64,000 nucleotides of DNA from Rhodothermales bacterium (GTDB lineage: Bacteria > Bacteroidota > Rhodothermia > Rhodothermales > UBA10348): the NCBI GenBank assembly GCA_028284865.1, contig JANQQV010000015.1, forward strand, positions 37,361 through 101,360, read 5' to 3'. The notes under the pieces are model-generated. The model was not told where the DNA came from. It did no database searches and saw only the letters and a list, made by a program, of their open reading frames with translations. Positions 43,666-53,644 of the stretch are shown in pieces; the first letter of the stretch is position 1; every line of letters begins with the position of its first letter. The position numbers and the translations under genes were made by a program.

Positions 43666-44574
43666 CTACCGCAGGCGCACGGAGCCTGTTGGAATGGAGC
43701 CGAGGTTCGTTCCCATCTCATAGACAGTGAACGGAGAAGCTGTGGCCGGGACGTTACCTACCAGTGGCTTCAGCGTGAACGGCGCCGGGCTGTTATCCGG
43801 ATAAGGTTCGACTGAAATCACAGCAGTCGTGCCGCTGAGATCCGTCGGGAAGCTCAGGCCAGCCGGTGCGTTCGTGAGGAAGTCTTCACCAGGGAAGGGA
43901 GGGCCAGCCTGGGCGCCGGAGAAGCCGTCAAACCCGTCTGCAGCGCTGACCGAAGTAAACGTACCCGTCGTCACAGGCGAGCCGTTGATCACCGACCAGC
44001 CTTCGTAGCGCCATCCATCAGGAAGGGCAGGAAGGTCAAGGCCAGCCTGCGGTGAACCGCTCGTTGGGTCGAGCCACCAGATACCGCTCAGTTCATCCGA
44101 GTCTGCGCCGTTGGTAGGAGTTGCCAGGATGTAGCTGCCAGCGGCGGAAGCAAAGTTGTCACCCAGGGAAGAGCCGTGGGCAATGGAAAGGGAGGTTTGC
44201 CCCGAAACGATGTCGCCACCCATGTACTTCGTGGCGGCTGGAATGGCATCGGTATCGCCTGCCGGCTCGATGGTCAGAACGAAAGCAGCGGCGTCGTTCA
44301 CGTTGGCATCGACATCAAAAGAGCCATTGCCGATCGTGGCACCATTGAGGTCGACAAATGCGCCGTTTTCAGTCACATTGAACTTGCCCGTCGTGACAGG
44401 CTGTCCGTCAATGATCAACCAACCTTCGTAGTGGAAGCCATTGGAGAGCGGCTCTACTCCGGAGAGGGAGAGTTCGAGACCGGCGTCCGATGAGGAGGAG
44501 CTGCTATCACATGCAGCCAACGTGACGGAGGCTAGGAGAGCAAGAAAGAGGTGAAATCGAGGTGATCGATTCAT
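43666..44574 (-). CDS. lipoprotein with a duplicated anti-sigma-K-like domain
   Basis: A 302-aa lipoprotein. ATG 44574 starts the signal (FLALLASVTLAAC, lipidated Cys near residue 21). Two tandem copies of a ~120-residue beta domain are seen: HYEGWLIIDGQPVTTGKF with FVLTIEPAGDTDAIPAATK, and again YEGWSVINGSPVTTGTF with AVISVEPYPDNSPAPFTLK. The EGWxxxxGxPVTTG and EP(x)nDxxPAP elements are the repeat hallmarks; the second half is like the C-terminal RskA-type domain of anti-sigma-K proteins, but there is no membrane helix or sigma-binding part. Function unknown. Confidence 0.65.
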   Translation of the reverse strand: MNRSPRFHLFLALLASVTLAACDSSSSSSDAGLELSLSGVEPLSNGFHYEGWLIIDGQPVTTGKFNVTENGAFVDLNGATIGNGSFDVDANVNDAAAFVLTIEPAGDTDAIPAATKYMGGDIVSGQTSLSIAHGSSLGDNFASAAGSYILATPTNGADSDELSGIWWLDPTSGSPQAGLDLPALPDGWRYEGWSVINGSPVTTGTFTSVSAADGFDGFSGAQAGPPFPGEDFLTNAPAGLSFPTDLSGTTAVISVEPYPDNSPAPFTLKPLVGNVPATASPFTVYEMGTNLGSIPTGSVRLR

Positions 44575-44716
44575 GGGGTCATCCGTGGTTTGGATTGCGT
44601 TGAATGGGATGACCAATGCTACCCTCACCAAATCACAGCCAGATCACAGCGCCCTAAAATCGACATCACGAAATCAACGCATCGTGGGCAAAGAAATCAG
44701 CGGATCGACCACGAAT

Positions 44717-44817
44717 GTCGGTCGGACCCGGTCTGCGCTGGTCTGCGCCGGTCAACCCCGTCAGCTCCAGTCGGACCCGGTCGGCCCCGGCCGACCCCGG
44801 TTGGACCCCGTCAGACC
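44717..44817. repeat. degenerate ~10-bp GC-rich tandem repeat after the histidine kinase gene
   Basis: About nine tandem units of a GGTCGGACCC-like sequence, all built from GGTC, GACC and CCGG blocks. It contains the hairpin-forming palindrome GGTCGGCC-CC-GGCCGACC at 44779-44796, just past the kinase stop codon on the minus strand. It may end transcription or bind protein; the period and count are by eye. Confidence 0.5.
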
Positions 44818-46265
44818 GTCGGCAGGCTGAATGAGAACGTCGTTCCGGCATTGAGACGACTATTGACGGACAGCACGCTGTTGTGCAGTTCGACGATCTT
44901 CTTTGCAATGGCCAGCCCAAGGCCTGTCGAACCCGCGGCACTGTCGTGACGACTCTTGTCAGCGATGTAGAATCGATCGAAGATGTGCGGGATATCTTCC
45001 TCGGAGATCCCGATACCGGTGTCCGAGACGCCGATCTGGACTTCGCTTCCGTCCCATGTGGCCGAAACCGTCACCGTGCCTCCCTTGGGCGTGTACTTGA
45101 TCGCGTTGTCGATAAGGTTAGACATGGCGCGCTCGACCAAACCGATGTCGCCAGAAGCCATGCATCCCTCTGAACCCGTAACCGCATCCAGCGTGATGTT
45201 GCGTGCAGCCGCATTGGGCTGAAACATCATCACCACATCCTGGACGAGATCGGCCAGGTTGAAAGGTTCGGGTTGCGGCGTGACCTGGTTGGCGTCGAGC
45301 TTCGATAGCTCGAACAGATCATCAACCAGGCGACTCAGACGCTCAGAGCTGCGCATCGCCGTCTGGACATACGTCATGATATCCTCGCGAGAAGCCGATT
45401 CGGATTTGATCAGGATCGTTTCCAGATAGCCCCGAATGGAAGCCAACGGGCTTCGCAGGTCATGAGAGACGTTGGCCACGAGTTCTCGGCGAAGCACATC
45501 TTCGCGCTCAAGCTGCTCCATGTTGCTCTCTAGCGTTTCGGCCATGCGATCAATCGAAATCCCCAATTGCGCCAGATCGTCTCTACCATCCAGCTCCACG
45601 CGGGCATCGCGTTCACCGGCCTCAATCCGTCCGACCGTCTCCGTGATTGAGCGAATACGACGCGTGAGGAGGGAGAACAGCACGACGCCGATCAGAATCG
45701 AGAGCACCAATACGATGACCACATTGCGGATCAGCGTCTGCAGGATGAACGAGTCCTCCAGCATCGAAGCGACCGTATCGTAGCGGTCGGAGCCCAGTAC
45801 GACATAGAGATAGCAGCCCGTTTCGCCCATGATTTCGATGGGCGCCACGCTGAAGGGCTTCATGGAGCTGGCATCCAGCGGGTCCAGGCCCAGCAGGGGC
45901 AGTTGTGCTCCTTGCAGGAAGGCATCCATTTCAGCCGTGGCCAGCGTGCCAACGACCGGTTCGCGGCCCGACGGAACGAAGTGGGCCTTGATCATGCCGT
46001 TGCCGCCGAGCAGGTAAATGTCGATGCGCGGATTGATGCCGGTCAGATAGGCGATACGCTCTTCGATGGCCTCCGAATCGATGCTGTCATTGAGGAATGG
46101 CTGGAACTCGGAGCTCAGCGTGGCCGCCAGGTCGCGATTCAGCTTCTGTTCCGATTCGATCATGAACTGTTCGGCCGACTGGAGGCTGAACCAGCCGACG
46201 GTGACCACCAAACCGAGGGTGATGACAAAAAACGCGAGGGAAAGCCGTGTCAGGATCGAGTTCAT
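44811..46265 (-). CDS. HAMP-containing sensor histidine kinase
   Basis: A 484-aa two-component kinase. The N-terminal membrane helix is at 5-27, an extracytoplasmic sensor at ~30-175, a second helix near 178-200 and a HAMP domain after it (RIRSITETVGRIEAGERDARV). The phospho-acceptor is H268 in ELVANVSHDLRSPLASIRGY. The ATP-binding domain has the N-box NLIDNAIKYTPKGG, the G1 box DTGIGISEED, the F-box FDRFY and G2 GLGLAIAK. It overlaps the response regulator by four bases and is its partner; the signal is unknown. Confidence 0.93.
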   Translation of the reverse strand: MNSILTRLSLAFFVITLGLVVTVGWFSLQSAEQFMIESEQKLNRDLAATLSSEFQPFLNDSIDSEAIEERIAYLTGINPRIDIYLLGGNGMIKAHFVPSGREPVVGTLATAEMDAFLQGAQLPLLGLDPLDASSMKPFSVAPIEIMGETGCYLYVVLGSDRYDTVASMLEDSFILQTLIRNVVIVLVLSILIGVVLFSLLTRRIRSITETVGRIEAGERDARVELDGRDDLAQLGISIDRMAETLESNMEQLEREDVLRRELVANVSHDLRSPLASIRGYLETILIKSESASREDIMTYVQTAMRSSERLSRLVDDLFELSKLDANQVTPQPEPFNLADLVQDVVMMFQPNAAARNITLDAVTGSEGCMASGDIGLVERAMSNLIDNAIKYTPKGGTVTVSATWDGSEVQIGVSDTGIGISEEDIPHIFDRFYIADKSRHDSAAGSTGLGLAIAKKIVELHNSVLSVNSRLNAGTTFSFSLPTV

Positions 46266-47041
46266 GGCGTGGCCTCCTCGGTCGTCAGATGATCGTTTTC
46301 GGTTTGACCCGACGCTGCGCTGCCATCGGCAACCATATCAGGGTCTGCAAAGCGATACCCAAGCCCTCGCTTGGTCAACACGTAGCGTGGGCTGGCCGGG
46401 TCATCCTCAATCTTGTTGCGCAGACGGTTTATGTGTGAGTTCACCGTATGGGAGTAGCCGTCATAGTGATAGCCCCAGACCATATCGAGCAATTCCTGGC
46501 GTGAATACGTACGGCCGGGATTGCTGGCCATCAGAACCAGAAGCTCCCATTCCTTGGCGGTCAAATCGAGTCGCTCGCCACGCAAACGGACACTGCGCTG
46601 TCCGGTATTGATCTCCAAAGGGCCGAATGCGAGCGCTTGTTCAGCGGTGGGAGCCGGGGTAGAAAGTGCCGAACGACGAAGCAAAGCAGCCACTCGAGCC
46701 AGAAGCTCACGGATGCTGAAGGGCTTGGTGAGGTAGTCGTCCGCACCGACTTCAAATCCAAGGATCTTGTCGATTTCCTCGCCGCGAGCCGTCAGCATGA
46801 GGATCGGCACTTCGGGGCTGTGATTCCGGATACGCCTGCAGATTTCCATGCCATCCAGGCCTGGCAACATGAGATCCAGGATGATGAGGTTCCACGTCGC
46901 CCCGAGAGCGGATTCAAGGCCGGACGGCCCGGTCGCCTGATGGGTCACATCGTATCCACTGTCACCCAAGTGCAGGCGAAGCAGCGAAGCGATGTCATCA
47001 TCATCTTCGATGAGCAGGATGGAAGAGCGATCGTCAGACAT
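46262..47041 (-). CDS. OmpR-family response regulator
   Basis: A 259-aa regulator. ATG 47041 starts directly with SDDRSSILLIEDDDDIASLL, which holds the acidic pocket; the phospho-acceptor is D56 in NLIILDLMLPGLDGMEI, with the conserved Lys in YLTKPFSIRELLARV. The C-terminal winged helix is seen in FGPLEINTGQRSVRLRGERLDLTAKEWELL and YSHTVNSHINRLRNKIEDDP. The frame is open ten codons upstream. The start of the kinase lies within its stop. Downstream targets may include the TonB-receptor gene, which is next on the same strand upstream. Confidence 0.93.
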   Translation of the reverse strand: MSDDRSSILLIEDDDDIASLLRLHLGDSGYDVTHQATGPSGLESALGATWNLIILDLMLPGLDGMEICRRIRNHSPEVPILMLTARGEEIDKILGFEVGADDYLTKPFSIRELLARVAALLRRSALSTPAPTAEQALAFGPLEINTGQRSVRLRGERLDLTAKEWELLVLMASNPGRTYSRQELLDMVWGYHYDGYSHTVNSHINRLRNKIEDDPASPRYVLTKRGLGYRFADPDMVADGSAASGQTENDHLTTEEATP

Positions 47042-47169
47042 GGTCAAGTTGGGTTGCGGGGTTCGCTGCACAGTCGTCAGGGAGGGGCCGCATGTGGATG
47101 GGTTTCCGGATGATGCCCATGCTACGTGATTCGTTCACGCGAATCATCACACCAGGATAACATCTACCG

Positions 47170-49671
47170 TCAGAAACGTGCCGTCAGCCGCACGTTGATC
47201 GTTCGCGGCGTCAATCGCGTCGGGATGCGTTGCCAGATGCCGGCTGCGTCCGGTACCCACGAATAACTGACCGTATTGATCATGTCGAACAGATTCAGGA
47301 TCTCGGCGGTCAGCTCGAGGCGCATGCGCGAACCCGTTCGCTCCGGAGGAATCTCCTTGGTCGCACCCACATCGAACCGGAAAAAACGGGTGTAGCGGGC
47401 CGAGTGACGATCGCCAGGAATTTGCTCGACGACGTTTCCAAGCTGCTCGCCGGGCACGGGCGGAGTGTAGGGCAGTCCCGAGCCATAAAGCGTTCTCAGG
47501 TGTAGGCGCCAGGTCGGATCCGAGGGGATGTAATCCTGAACAAACAGCGAGACGGTGTGACGCTGATCGGTGGGACGGGAGACCCAACCCTGATTGCGGT
47601 CGGTCTGGTAGGCTGTATCGAATTGTTCGCGCGCCCGCAGGTAGGAGTAGTTCAGCCAGCTTTCCATTCCCGGGACCAGCTCGCCACGCAGCTGCAGGTC
47701 CAGACCATATCCCTGACCGCTGCCGTCATTTTCGCCCGAATACAGCACCCTCACGTTCTCGATGTCATACGAGATCAGGTTGTCGATATCCTTGTACCAA
47801 GCTTCGGTGCGGAAGAAGAAGCGACGCGAGGGGATGAAGTACTCTCCGCCAAGTACGACCTGCAACGAGCGTTGGGATAGCAGATCCGTGTTGAGGGCTC
47901 CGAGGATCGATTCGCCAATTTCAGGTTTGCCGCGCAGCTCCCGGTATGTCGGTGCCTGGTGATACAGGCCCACCGAGCCAAACCAGGTCGTGATGGGGTT
48001 CGCCTTGAACGTGAATGAGGCGCGGGGCGACACCGTCCATTCATCGGTAAACGCAAAGCCATCGACACGAACGCCGGCAGTGATGGTCAATCGTCCCGGC
48101 TCGTCGGAAAGGACATCCCAGACATCATCGGCATGGAAGGAAATCTGGCGAGTCGACAGCGTTGCGGCGTCGTTCAGGCTGTCCGCCACGATGCGGACGG
48201 TCTCGCCATTGGTCGCGCGCCCTGCAACGACAGACTTTTCGCTGAGTCGGTCCTCGAATCGCAGCGAACGCATCGACCATCCGGTTTCAAAGGCATGTCT
48301 TCCGGAGGTGAACAGATATCGTCCTGAAGCTGTGGCGGTACGCACGTCAATCTGGTTATCTGCCGCATCTTCCTGTCGGCTCGACCCGGTTGGGAAAAGC
48401 CCATCGCCTTCATCCGGATTCTCGGCGCCCGGGTCGACCTGGTAGAGAATGGCCGTGCCCGACAGATCAAGGAATTCAGTCTCTTCGGTGTCGTAAAGGG
48501 AGACGTCGTGCTCCATCCGGAACGATGGCGTCAATCTGGCCGACAAGCGAAGACCCGAAAACAACGTCTGGTAGGCGTCGATTTCCTCGTTGTCAGCGTC
48601 GAACCGGATCCAGAGCGACTGGAGATTTGAGGGGGCCAGAAGCTCATTCTGGCTCAGGGTGCCGAAAAACGTTTTGCGACCATTGGGGTCAAGACGGAAT
48701 TCATTCTCAGCCAGCATGCCGATCCATTCGAGCTCAACACCAGGGGAGAACCGGTATCCGAGCCAAGCCTGTGCATCGGTGTAGTCAGGGCGATATTCGC
48801 CTTCCAACTCCTGCGTTTCGAAAAAGCGGCGAGCTTGGGCCTTGCGCACGCCCACCATCCACCCGAGCCGACCATCGAGGGCTGAATTGCTGGCCGTCAG
48901 TCCCGCATCCAACATGGAGACGTGTCCAGCCACCATCAGCGAATCCTGCCCGGTGTTGGGTCTACGATAGCGCGCGTCCACGGCCGAGGCCAGCTTGCCT
49001 CCATAACGAACGGGGAAGCCGCCCGAGTACAGCGTCAGACTTTCAACCATCTCCGGGTTGATCAGAGAGAGGCCTTCCTGTTCGCCTGTTCGTGGTCGGA
49101 AGGGAAGGAAGATCTCGAATCCGTTGACGAAGAAGAGATTCTCGTTGAACCCGCCACCACGCACTGAGAATTGGTTCGACAGCTCATTGTTGGTCACTAC
49201 GCCCGGCAATACACGGAGGGCTCGCAGGGCATCAGGCATCGGAGTGGGCATATTCCGCACCTGCTCCGGCGAAATGCCGAACACGCCAGCTCCGACTTCG
49301 CGGGTGCTTTCCACCGTGATTGCATCCAGTTCGGTCGTGGAGGGACTCAATACGCGATCGAGATAGGTCGTCCTCCCGGATCGAACCGTCACCGAGTCGA
49401 ATCGGGTTTCGAACCCAACGGACGAAAAGCGGAGCACATACTGGCCGATCGGTAGACGAAGCGTGTAGTCGCCTTCGGTTGACGTGGCTGTGCCGAAATT
49501 GGTGCCAGCCACGAGGACCGTTGTGCCTGGAATCGGAAATCCGGAGTCTGAAGCCGTGACCGTTCCTGATACGGCTCCCCATTCCTGTGCAGAAGCAGGG
49601 GCGCCCGCCATTGCAGCAATCGCAATGGCCAGCAGGAGGGAAGCAACAGGACGAAAAACGCGCATGGTCAC
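47170..49671 (-). CDS. TonB-dependent receptor with carboxypeptidase-like regulatory domain
   Basis: An 833-aa outer-membrane receptor. The signal peptide ends near residue 29 (AMAGAPASAQ). Residues ~33-115 form a carboxypeptidase regulatory-like beta domain (VSGTVTASDSGFPIPGTTVLV, GQYVLRFSSVGFETR), common in Bacteroidota SusC-like receptors. The plug follows (MPDALRALRVLPGVVTNNEL, FSVRGGGFNENLFFVNGFEI) and then the 22-strand barrel, ending with INVRLTARF, a terminal aromatic strand. No SusD partner is adjacent, so it is a stand-alone receptor; the ligand is unknown. Either Met at 49671 or 49665 may start it. Confidence 0.92.
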   Translation of the reverse strand: MTMRVFRPVASLLLAIAIAAMAGAPASAQEWGAVSGTVTASDSGFPIPGTTVLVAGTNFGTATSTEGDYTLRLPIGQYVLRFSSVGFETRFDSVTVRSGRTTYLDRVLSPSTTELDAITVESTREVGAGVFGISPEQVRNMPTPMPDALRALRVLPGVVTNNELSNQFSVRGGGFNENLFFVNGFEIFLPFRPRTGEQEGLSLINPEMVESLTLYSGGFPVRYGGKLASAVDARYRRPNTGQDSLMVAGHVSMLDAGLTASNSALDGRLGWMVGVRKAQARRFFETQELEGEYRPDYTDAQAWLGYRFSPGVELEWIGMLAENEFRLDPNGRKTFFGTLSQNELLAPSNLQSLWIRFDADNEEIDAYQTLFSGLRLSARLTPSFRMEHDVSLYDTEETEFLDLSGTAILYQVDPGAENPDEGDGLFPTGSSRQEDAADNQIDVRTATASGRYLFTSGRHAFETGWSMRSLRFEDRLSEKSVVAGRATNGETVRIVADSLNDAATLSTRQISFHADDVWDVLSDEPGRLTITAGVRVDGFAFTDEWTVSPRASFTFKANPITTWFGSVGLYHQAPTYRELRGKPEIGESILGALNTDLLSQRSLQVVLGGEYFIPSRRFFFRTEAWYKDIDNLISYDIENVRVLYSGENDGSGQGYGLDLQLRGELVPGMESWLNYSYLRAREQFDTAYQTDRNQGWVSRPTDQRHTVSLFVQDYIPSDPTWRLHLRTLYGSGLPYTPPVPGEQLGNVVEQIPGDRHSARYTRFFRFDVGATKEIPPERTGSRMRLELTAEILNLFDMINTVSYSWVPDAAGIWQRIPTRLTPRTINVRLTARF

Positions 49672-49859
49672 GAAGTCTGGGAATACGGGCTTCGCTCGGG
49701 AAACGCTGCGTTCAGCGGGCGAAGAAAAGATGATCGGTAACCGTGGTCCGTGGACGTGCTCCAGGCGTGTTGAGGGAAAGGACAGGGACTACACCCTGAT
49801 TCCTGGATCGTTCCTCAATGGGCATGGCCAATCCGGATGCCCGCTCGGTACAATCCAGA

Positions 49860-50525
49860 TCAAAAGAGGGGCCAGATTCGATCCATCGTCCACAGCTCAA
49901 GGCCGGGCATCACCAGTCCAACTATGCATCCGGCCAGGATTTCATGTCGCGAATGCGCCTCGTCTGTCAGGCGTCCCCACATGATCAGAGGGATCAGCAG
50001 CATCGACAGCACAATCACCCAAGGAGAGCCCGGCATGGGCGTCCCGCTGACCCAGGGAATGACGATGAGGAACGACGCCAAACCGGCAACGCTCATCACG
50101 TGCAAACTGATCTTGAACCGTTCGTTTATGGATGCGGCCAGAATCGTGTTGAAGGCTACCAGCCATGACACGGTGACCACCGCATCGTAACCCTGGTCTG
50201 CGAGGAGGGTGATCGCCAGGGCGACGCCCACCATCAAACCCACACCCACCCAGAGCGCTCTTTTGCGGCGCGTCCGGTCACGCGCTTCAATCGTTTCGAT
50301 CGCTCCCCAGCGTTTCAGGATCAGCAGTAGTGCCAGCGGAATCAGGCTGTACCCGGCAATCGACGCTGTCAGAATCCGGAAAAAGCTGCTACCTGCATAA
50401 CCCGCATGAGCGGCTACCAAGGCAATCAGCACCGGTCCAATGGTCAGCGGATTCACCAGGTTGTTGATGAATCGGGCGAGTCGGTTGGTGCCGGGTGGGA
50501 CCACCTTTGAGTGGACAGAGCTCAT
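49860..50525 (-). CDS. PAP2-like integral membrane phosphatase
   Basis: A 221-aa polytopic membrane protein. ATG 50525 fits better than the upstream extension, as the first helix begins soon after (ARFINNLVNPLTIGPVLIALV). Later helices are ILTASIAGYSLIPLALLLIL, ALWVGVGLMVGVALAITLL and FLIVIPWVSG. The KISLHVMSVAG segment has the SxH of motif 2 and WGRLTDEAHSRHEILAG the Arg...His of motif 3; the classical KxxxxxxRP motif 1 is unclear, so it may be a divergent or inactive member. It faces the sulfatase gene with a 62-bp shared promoter region. Confidence 0.7.
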   Translation of the reverse strand: MSSVHSKVVPPGTNRLARFINNLVNPLTIGPVLIALVAAHAGYAGSSFFRILTASIAGYSLIPLALLLILKRWGAIETIEARDRTRRKRALWVGVGLMVGVALAITLLADQGYDAVVTVSWLVAFNTILAASINERFKISLHVMSVAGLASFLIVIPWVSGTPMPGSPWVIVLSMLLIPLIMWGRLTDEAHSRHEILAGCIVGLVMPGLELWTMDRIWPLF

Positions 50526-50587
50526 TCCAGGAGCTGAAAACGTATCATGGAGCGAATTGCTGGTACAATAGCATGCTCCTGGCTTCC

Positions 50588-52099
50588 ATGCGAACACGAC
50601 TTCCGGTCTTCGGCATCCCCGACTTCGTTCTGTCCCGGTTTAGGGTTTTTGTGGTGATCTTGCTGGGTGGTTTGGCTTCGGGATGTACAGAATCTGCCCA
50701 ATCCGATCGAGGCGACGCGCCGCCGAATGTCATTTTCATCTTCGCCGACGATCTGGGGTACACCGATCTGTCGTCGTACGGTCAGGAAGCGTGGCAGACT
50801 CCACATCTGGACCGCCTGGGAGCAGAAGGAGCTCATTTCACGGATTTCTATGTACCGACTCCCGCCTGTTCACCGTCTCGAGCCGCGCTACTGACTGGCC
50901 GATATCCGCTGAAAGCCGGCGTCCGTGAGGTCATCAGCCCACGTACGCGACGAGGGCTACCCGAAATCGAGCAAACAGCTGCCGAGATCTTTCGGGACAA
51001 CGGATACCGAACGGGAATGGTTGGCAAATGGCACCTCGGTGCCCATCCGGATTTCCTGCCGACGAATCATGGGTTCGAGAGCTGGTTCGGACTGCCGTAT
51101 TCCAATGACTATTCGCCACGGTCGATCAACAATCCGAGGCCCCACGCAGCTGGGTGGATGGAGCTGCCCCTTTTCAGGGATACGACGATTGTGGAGCGCG
51201 AGCCGGATCAACGGATGCTGACCGAGCGATACACCCAGGAGTCCGTCGACTTCATTCGCGCGCACAAGGACGAACCGTTCTTCCTCTATCTCGCGCACTC
51301 GATGCCGCATGTCCCACTATGGGTTTCCGAACCGTTTCTCGATGCAAGCGGCGCTGGTCTGTATGGCGATGTGATCGAGGAAATGGATGCCTCGACGGGA
51401 CGCATCATGGAGGAGCTGCAGCAGCTCGGACTGGAGGACGACACGATCGTGGTGTTCACCTCAGACAACGGCCCGTGGCTGGTCATGGGCGACCATGGCG
51501 GCACGCGAGGCGACTTCCGGGAAGGAAAAGCGACCACGTTCGAAGGAGGGGTTCGCATGCCGGCCGCCTTGTGGGCGCCTGGACGAATCGCACCAGGACA
51601 GGTGGTCACTGAGCCGGTCATCGTGATGGACGTGTTGCCGACCGTGTTGAATTTGGCTGGGATCGAGTTACCCTCGAACCTTGACGGGGTCCCCCTGGAT
51701 GGGGCCCTTACGTCAAATGCATCCCTCGATCCCGAACGACCGCTCTTCTTCTATCGCTCCGGACAGCTCCGGGGAATGCGAAAAGGAAAGTGGAAACTCC
51801 ATGTCCCACATGCCTATACCTCCATTCGCGAAGAGTGGGGTGGGAGACCAGGAAGCGGAGGTCATCCCGGTGCGTACGGCCGAGCGGAAATTGGAATCGC
51901 GCTCTTTGACCTTGAAGCAGATCCCTCCGAATCCGTCGACCTGGCTGCCGAGCGGCCGGACATCGTGGAGCAACTGATGATCCACATCGAGGATGCCCGA
52001 GATCGGATCGGTGACGAACTCACGGACCATGTCGGCAGCGAGGCCACACTGCCACAGTTCATCGACCAGGTCTGGCCGACGTTGGAAGGAAATCAGTGA
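50588..52099 (+). CDS. sulfatase (formylglycine-type) lipoprotein
   Basis: A 503-aa exported sulfatase. ATG 50588 gives a lipoprotein signal (FRVFVVILLGGLASGC); earlier in-frame Met at 50573 is possible. The active site is C94 in ACSPSRAALLTGRYP, the CxPSR formylglycine motif (Cys type, needing a sulfatase-maturase that is not nearby). Metal and substrate residues are in VIFIFADDLGYTDLSSYG, GKWHLG and FTSDNGPW. The C-terminal domain includes RMKGKWKLH-like KGKWKLHV. Family S1, likely acting on a polysaccharide sulfate. It converges on proS. Confidence 0.92.
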   Translation: MRTRLPVFGIPDFVLSRFRVFVVILLGGLASGCTESAQSDRGDAPPNVIFIFADDLGYTDLSSYGQEAWQTPHLDRLGAEGAHFTDFYVPTPACSPSRAALLTGRYPLKAGVREVISPRTRRGLPEIEQTAAEIFRDNGYRTGMVGKWHLGAHPDFLPTNHGFESWFGLPYSNDYSPRSINNPRPHAAGWMELPLFRDTTIVEREPDQRMLTERYTQESVDFIRAHKDEPFFLYLAHSMPHVPLWVSEPFLDASGAGLYGDVIEEMDASTGRIMEELQQLGLEDDTIVVFTSDNGPWLVMGDHGGTRGDFREGKATTFEGGVRMPAALWAPGRIAPGQVVTEPVIVMDVLPTVLNLAGIELPSNLDGVPLDGALTSNASLDPERPLFFYRSGQLRGMRKGKWKLHVPHAYTSIREEWGGRPGSGGHPGAYGRAEIGIALFDLEADPSESVDLAAERPDIVEQLMIHIEDARDRIGDELTDHVGSEATLPQFIDQVWPTLEGNQ

Positions 52100-52120
52100 G
52101 ACGAGCCGGCTCAGCCGCGA

Positions 52121-53593
52121 CTAATAGGCGCGGGCGAAGACGACGCGGCCTTGCGAAGGCTGACCAGAGACGGGATCCACACCTTCCTCCTCATATCCCT
52201 CCATGGGGATGAGGCGAATGGTTGCTTTGGTATCGTCCTTGATCTGTTTCTCGGTTTCGGCGGTGCCGTCCCAATGCATGCGGATGAAGCCGCCTTTCTC
52301 GTTGAGCACCTGCTTGAATTCATCGTAGGTCTCGACGGTCGTCGTGTTGGCTTCACGATGGGCGAGGGCACGGTCGAACAACCCCTGCTGGACTTGTTCG
52401 AGGATTTCGACCATGCGATCAGCCAAGCCTTCGCGAGGGGCGCTCGTTTTCTCGCCGCTGTCACGGCGGGCTACTTCGACGGTCCCATTCTGCACATCGC
52501 GGGGGCCGAGGGCCAGTCGCACGGGTACGCCCTGTACCTCGTACTCGGCAAACTTCCAGCCCGGGCGATAACCGTCACGGTCATCAATATGGATCCGGAT
52601 GCCTGCAGCTTTCAGTTCGGCCTCGATTTCGCGAGCCGCGGCCATCACGTTCTCACGATCCTCGTCGCTGCGGTAGATCGGCACGAGTCCGACCTGGACC
52701 GGAGCCAGACGCGGAGGCAGGATGAGGCCCTGATCGTCCGAGTGGACCATGATCAACGCACCAATCAGTCGGGTCGAAACGCCCCAGGACGTGGCCCAGA
52801 CGTATTCCAGCTCGTTGTTCTGGTTCTGGAACTGGCAATCGAAGGCCTTCGCAAAATTCTGCCCCAGGAAGTGGCTCGTTCCGGCCTGGAGGGCCTTTCC
52901 ATCCTGCATCAATGCCTCAATGCAATACGTCTCAACAGCGCCAGCGAAACGCTCGGAGGCGGTCTTGACGCCCTTGAGCACAGGTACGGCCATGTACTCT
53001 TCGGCGAACGTTGCATAGACGTCCAGAATGGTCAAGGTCTCATCGATGGCTTCCTGCTCGGTAGCGTGGGCCGTGTGGCCTTCTTGCCAGAGGAATTCCA
53101 TCGTACGCAGGAAGAGGCGCGTTCGCATCTCCCAACGAACCACATTGGCCCACTGGTTGATCAGGATTGGCAGATCCCGCCAGGACTGGATCCAGCGGCT
53201 GTACGTGTCCCAGATGATCGTCTCCGATGTCGGACGAACGATCAGGTTTTCCTCAAGCTCGGAGTCCGGGTCAGCGATCAGACCTTCCTCATCGTCGACT
53301 TTCAGACGGGAGTGGGTAATGACAGCGCACTCCTTTGCAAACCCCTCGACGTGATCCGCTTCACGGGCCAGGAACGACTGCGGAATGAAGATGGGGAAGT
53401 AGGCATTCTGATGGCCCGTCTTCTTGAACATCCCGTCCAAGCCGTCCTTCATGTTCTCCCAGAGGGCAAAGCCGTTTGGTCGAATAATCATGCACCCGCG
53501 AACAGGTGAATAGTCGGCCAGCTTGGCACTCTTGATTACGTCGAGGTACCACTGCGAATAGTCGGTGTCGCGGGGTGTGATTTTCTCAGCCAT
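52121..53593 (-). CDS. proS: prolyl-tRNA synthetase, archaeal/eukaryote-type (short)
   Basis: A 490-aa class II synthetase. Motif 2 is in [33 protein letters not shown] sequence around residues 155-180 ([20 protein letters not shown]), motif 1 near [16 protein letters not shown] and motif 3 near [18 protein letters not shown]; the anticodon-binding domain follows ([18 protein letters not shown]), then the C-terminal zinc-like/tail segment ending RVVFARAY. The editing INS domain of long bacterial ProS is absent, so it is the short ProS3-type, usual in Bacteroidota. Its TATCTTTG box lies at 53637-53644. Confidence 0.95.
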   Translation of the reverse strand: MAEKITPRDTDYSQWYLDVIKSAKLADYSPVRGCMIIRPNGFALWENMKDGLDGMFKKTGHQNAYFPIFIPQSFLAREADHVEGFAKECAVITHSRLKVDDEEGLIADPDSELEENLIVRPTSETIIWDTYSRWIQSWRDLPILINQWANVVRWEMRTRLFLRTMEFLWQEGHTAHATEQEAIDETLTILDVYATFAEEYMAVPVLKGVKTASERFAGAVETYCIEALMQDGKALQAGTSHFLGQNFAKAFDCQFQNQNNELEYVWATSWGVSTRLIGALIMVHSDDQGLILPPRLAPVQVGLVPIYRSDEDRENVMAAAREIEAELKAAGIRIHIDDRDGYRPGWKFAEYEVQGVPVRLALGPRDVQNGTVEVARRDSGEKTSAPREGLADRMVEILEQVQQGLFDRALAHREANTTTVETYDEFKQVLNEKGGFIRMHWDGTAETEKQIKDDTKATIRLIPMEGYEEEGVDPVSGQPSQGRVVFARAY

Positions 53594-53636
53594 TGGAGAA
53601 GAAGATTCGGGGTTCGTCAGGTGATGAACAGGTCCG

Positions 53637-53644
53637 CAAAGATA
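53637..53644 (-). promoter_or_regulatory. Bacteroidota-type -7 box before proS
   Basis: TATCTTTG on the minus strand is a perfect match to TAnnTTTG, 44 bp upstream of the proS ATG, giving a leader of roughly 35-40 nt. No good -33 TTG was found at the usual distance. Confidence 0.45.

Noticed and set aside
44717..44817. CRISPR-like array
   Set aside because: Units are about 10 bp, degenerate, without spacers, and no cas gene is in the window.
52151..53509. 452-codon plus-strand frame over proS
   Set aside because: proS is a full-length synthetase on the other strand; the antisense frame has no protein features.
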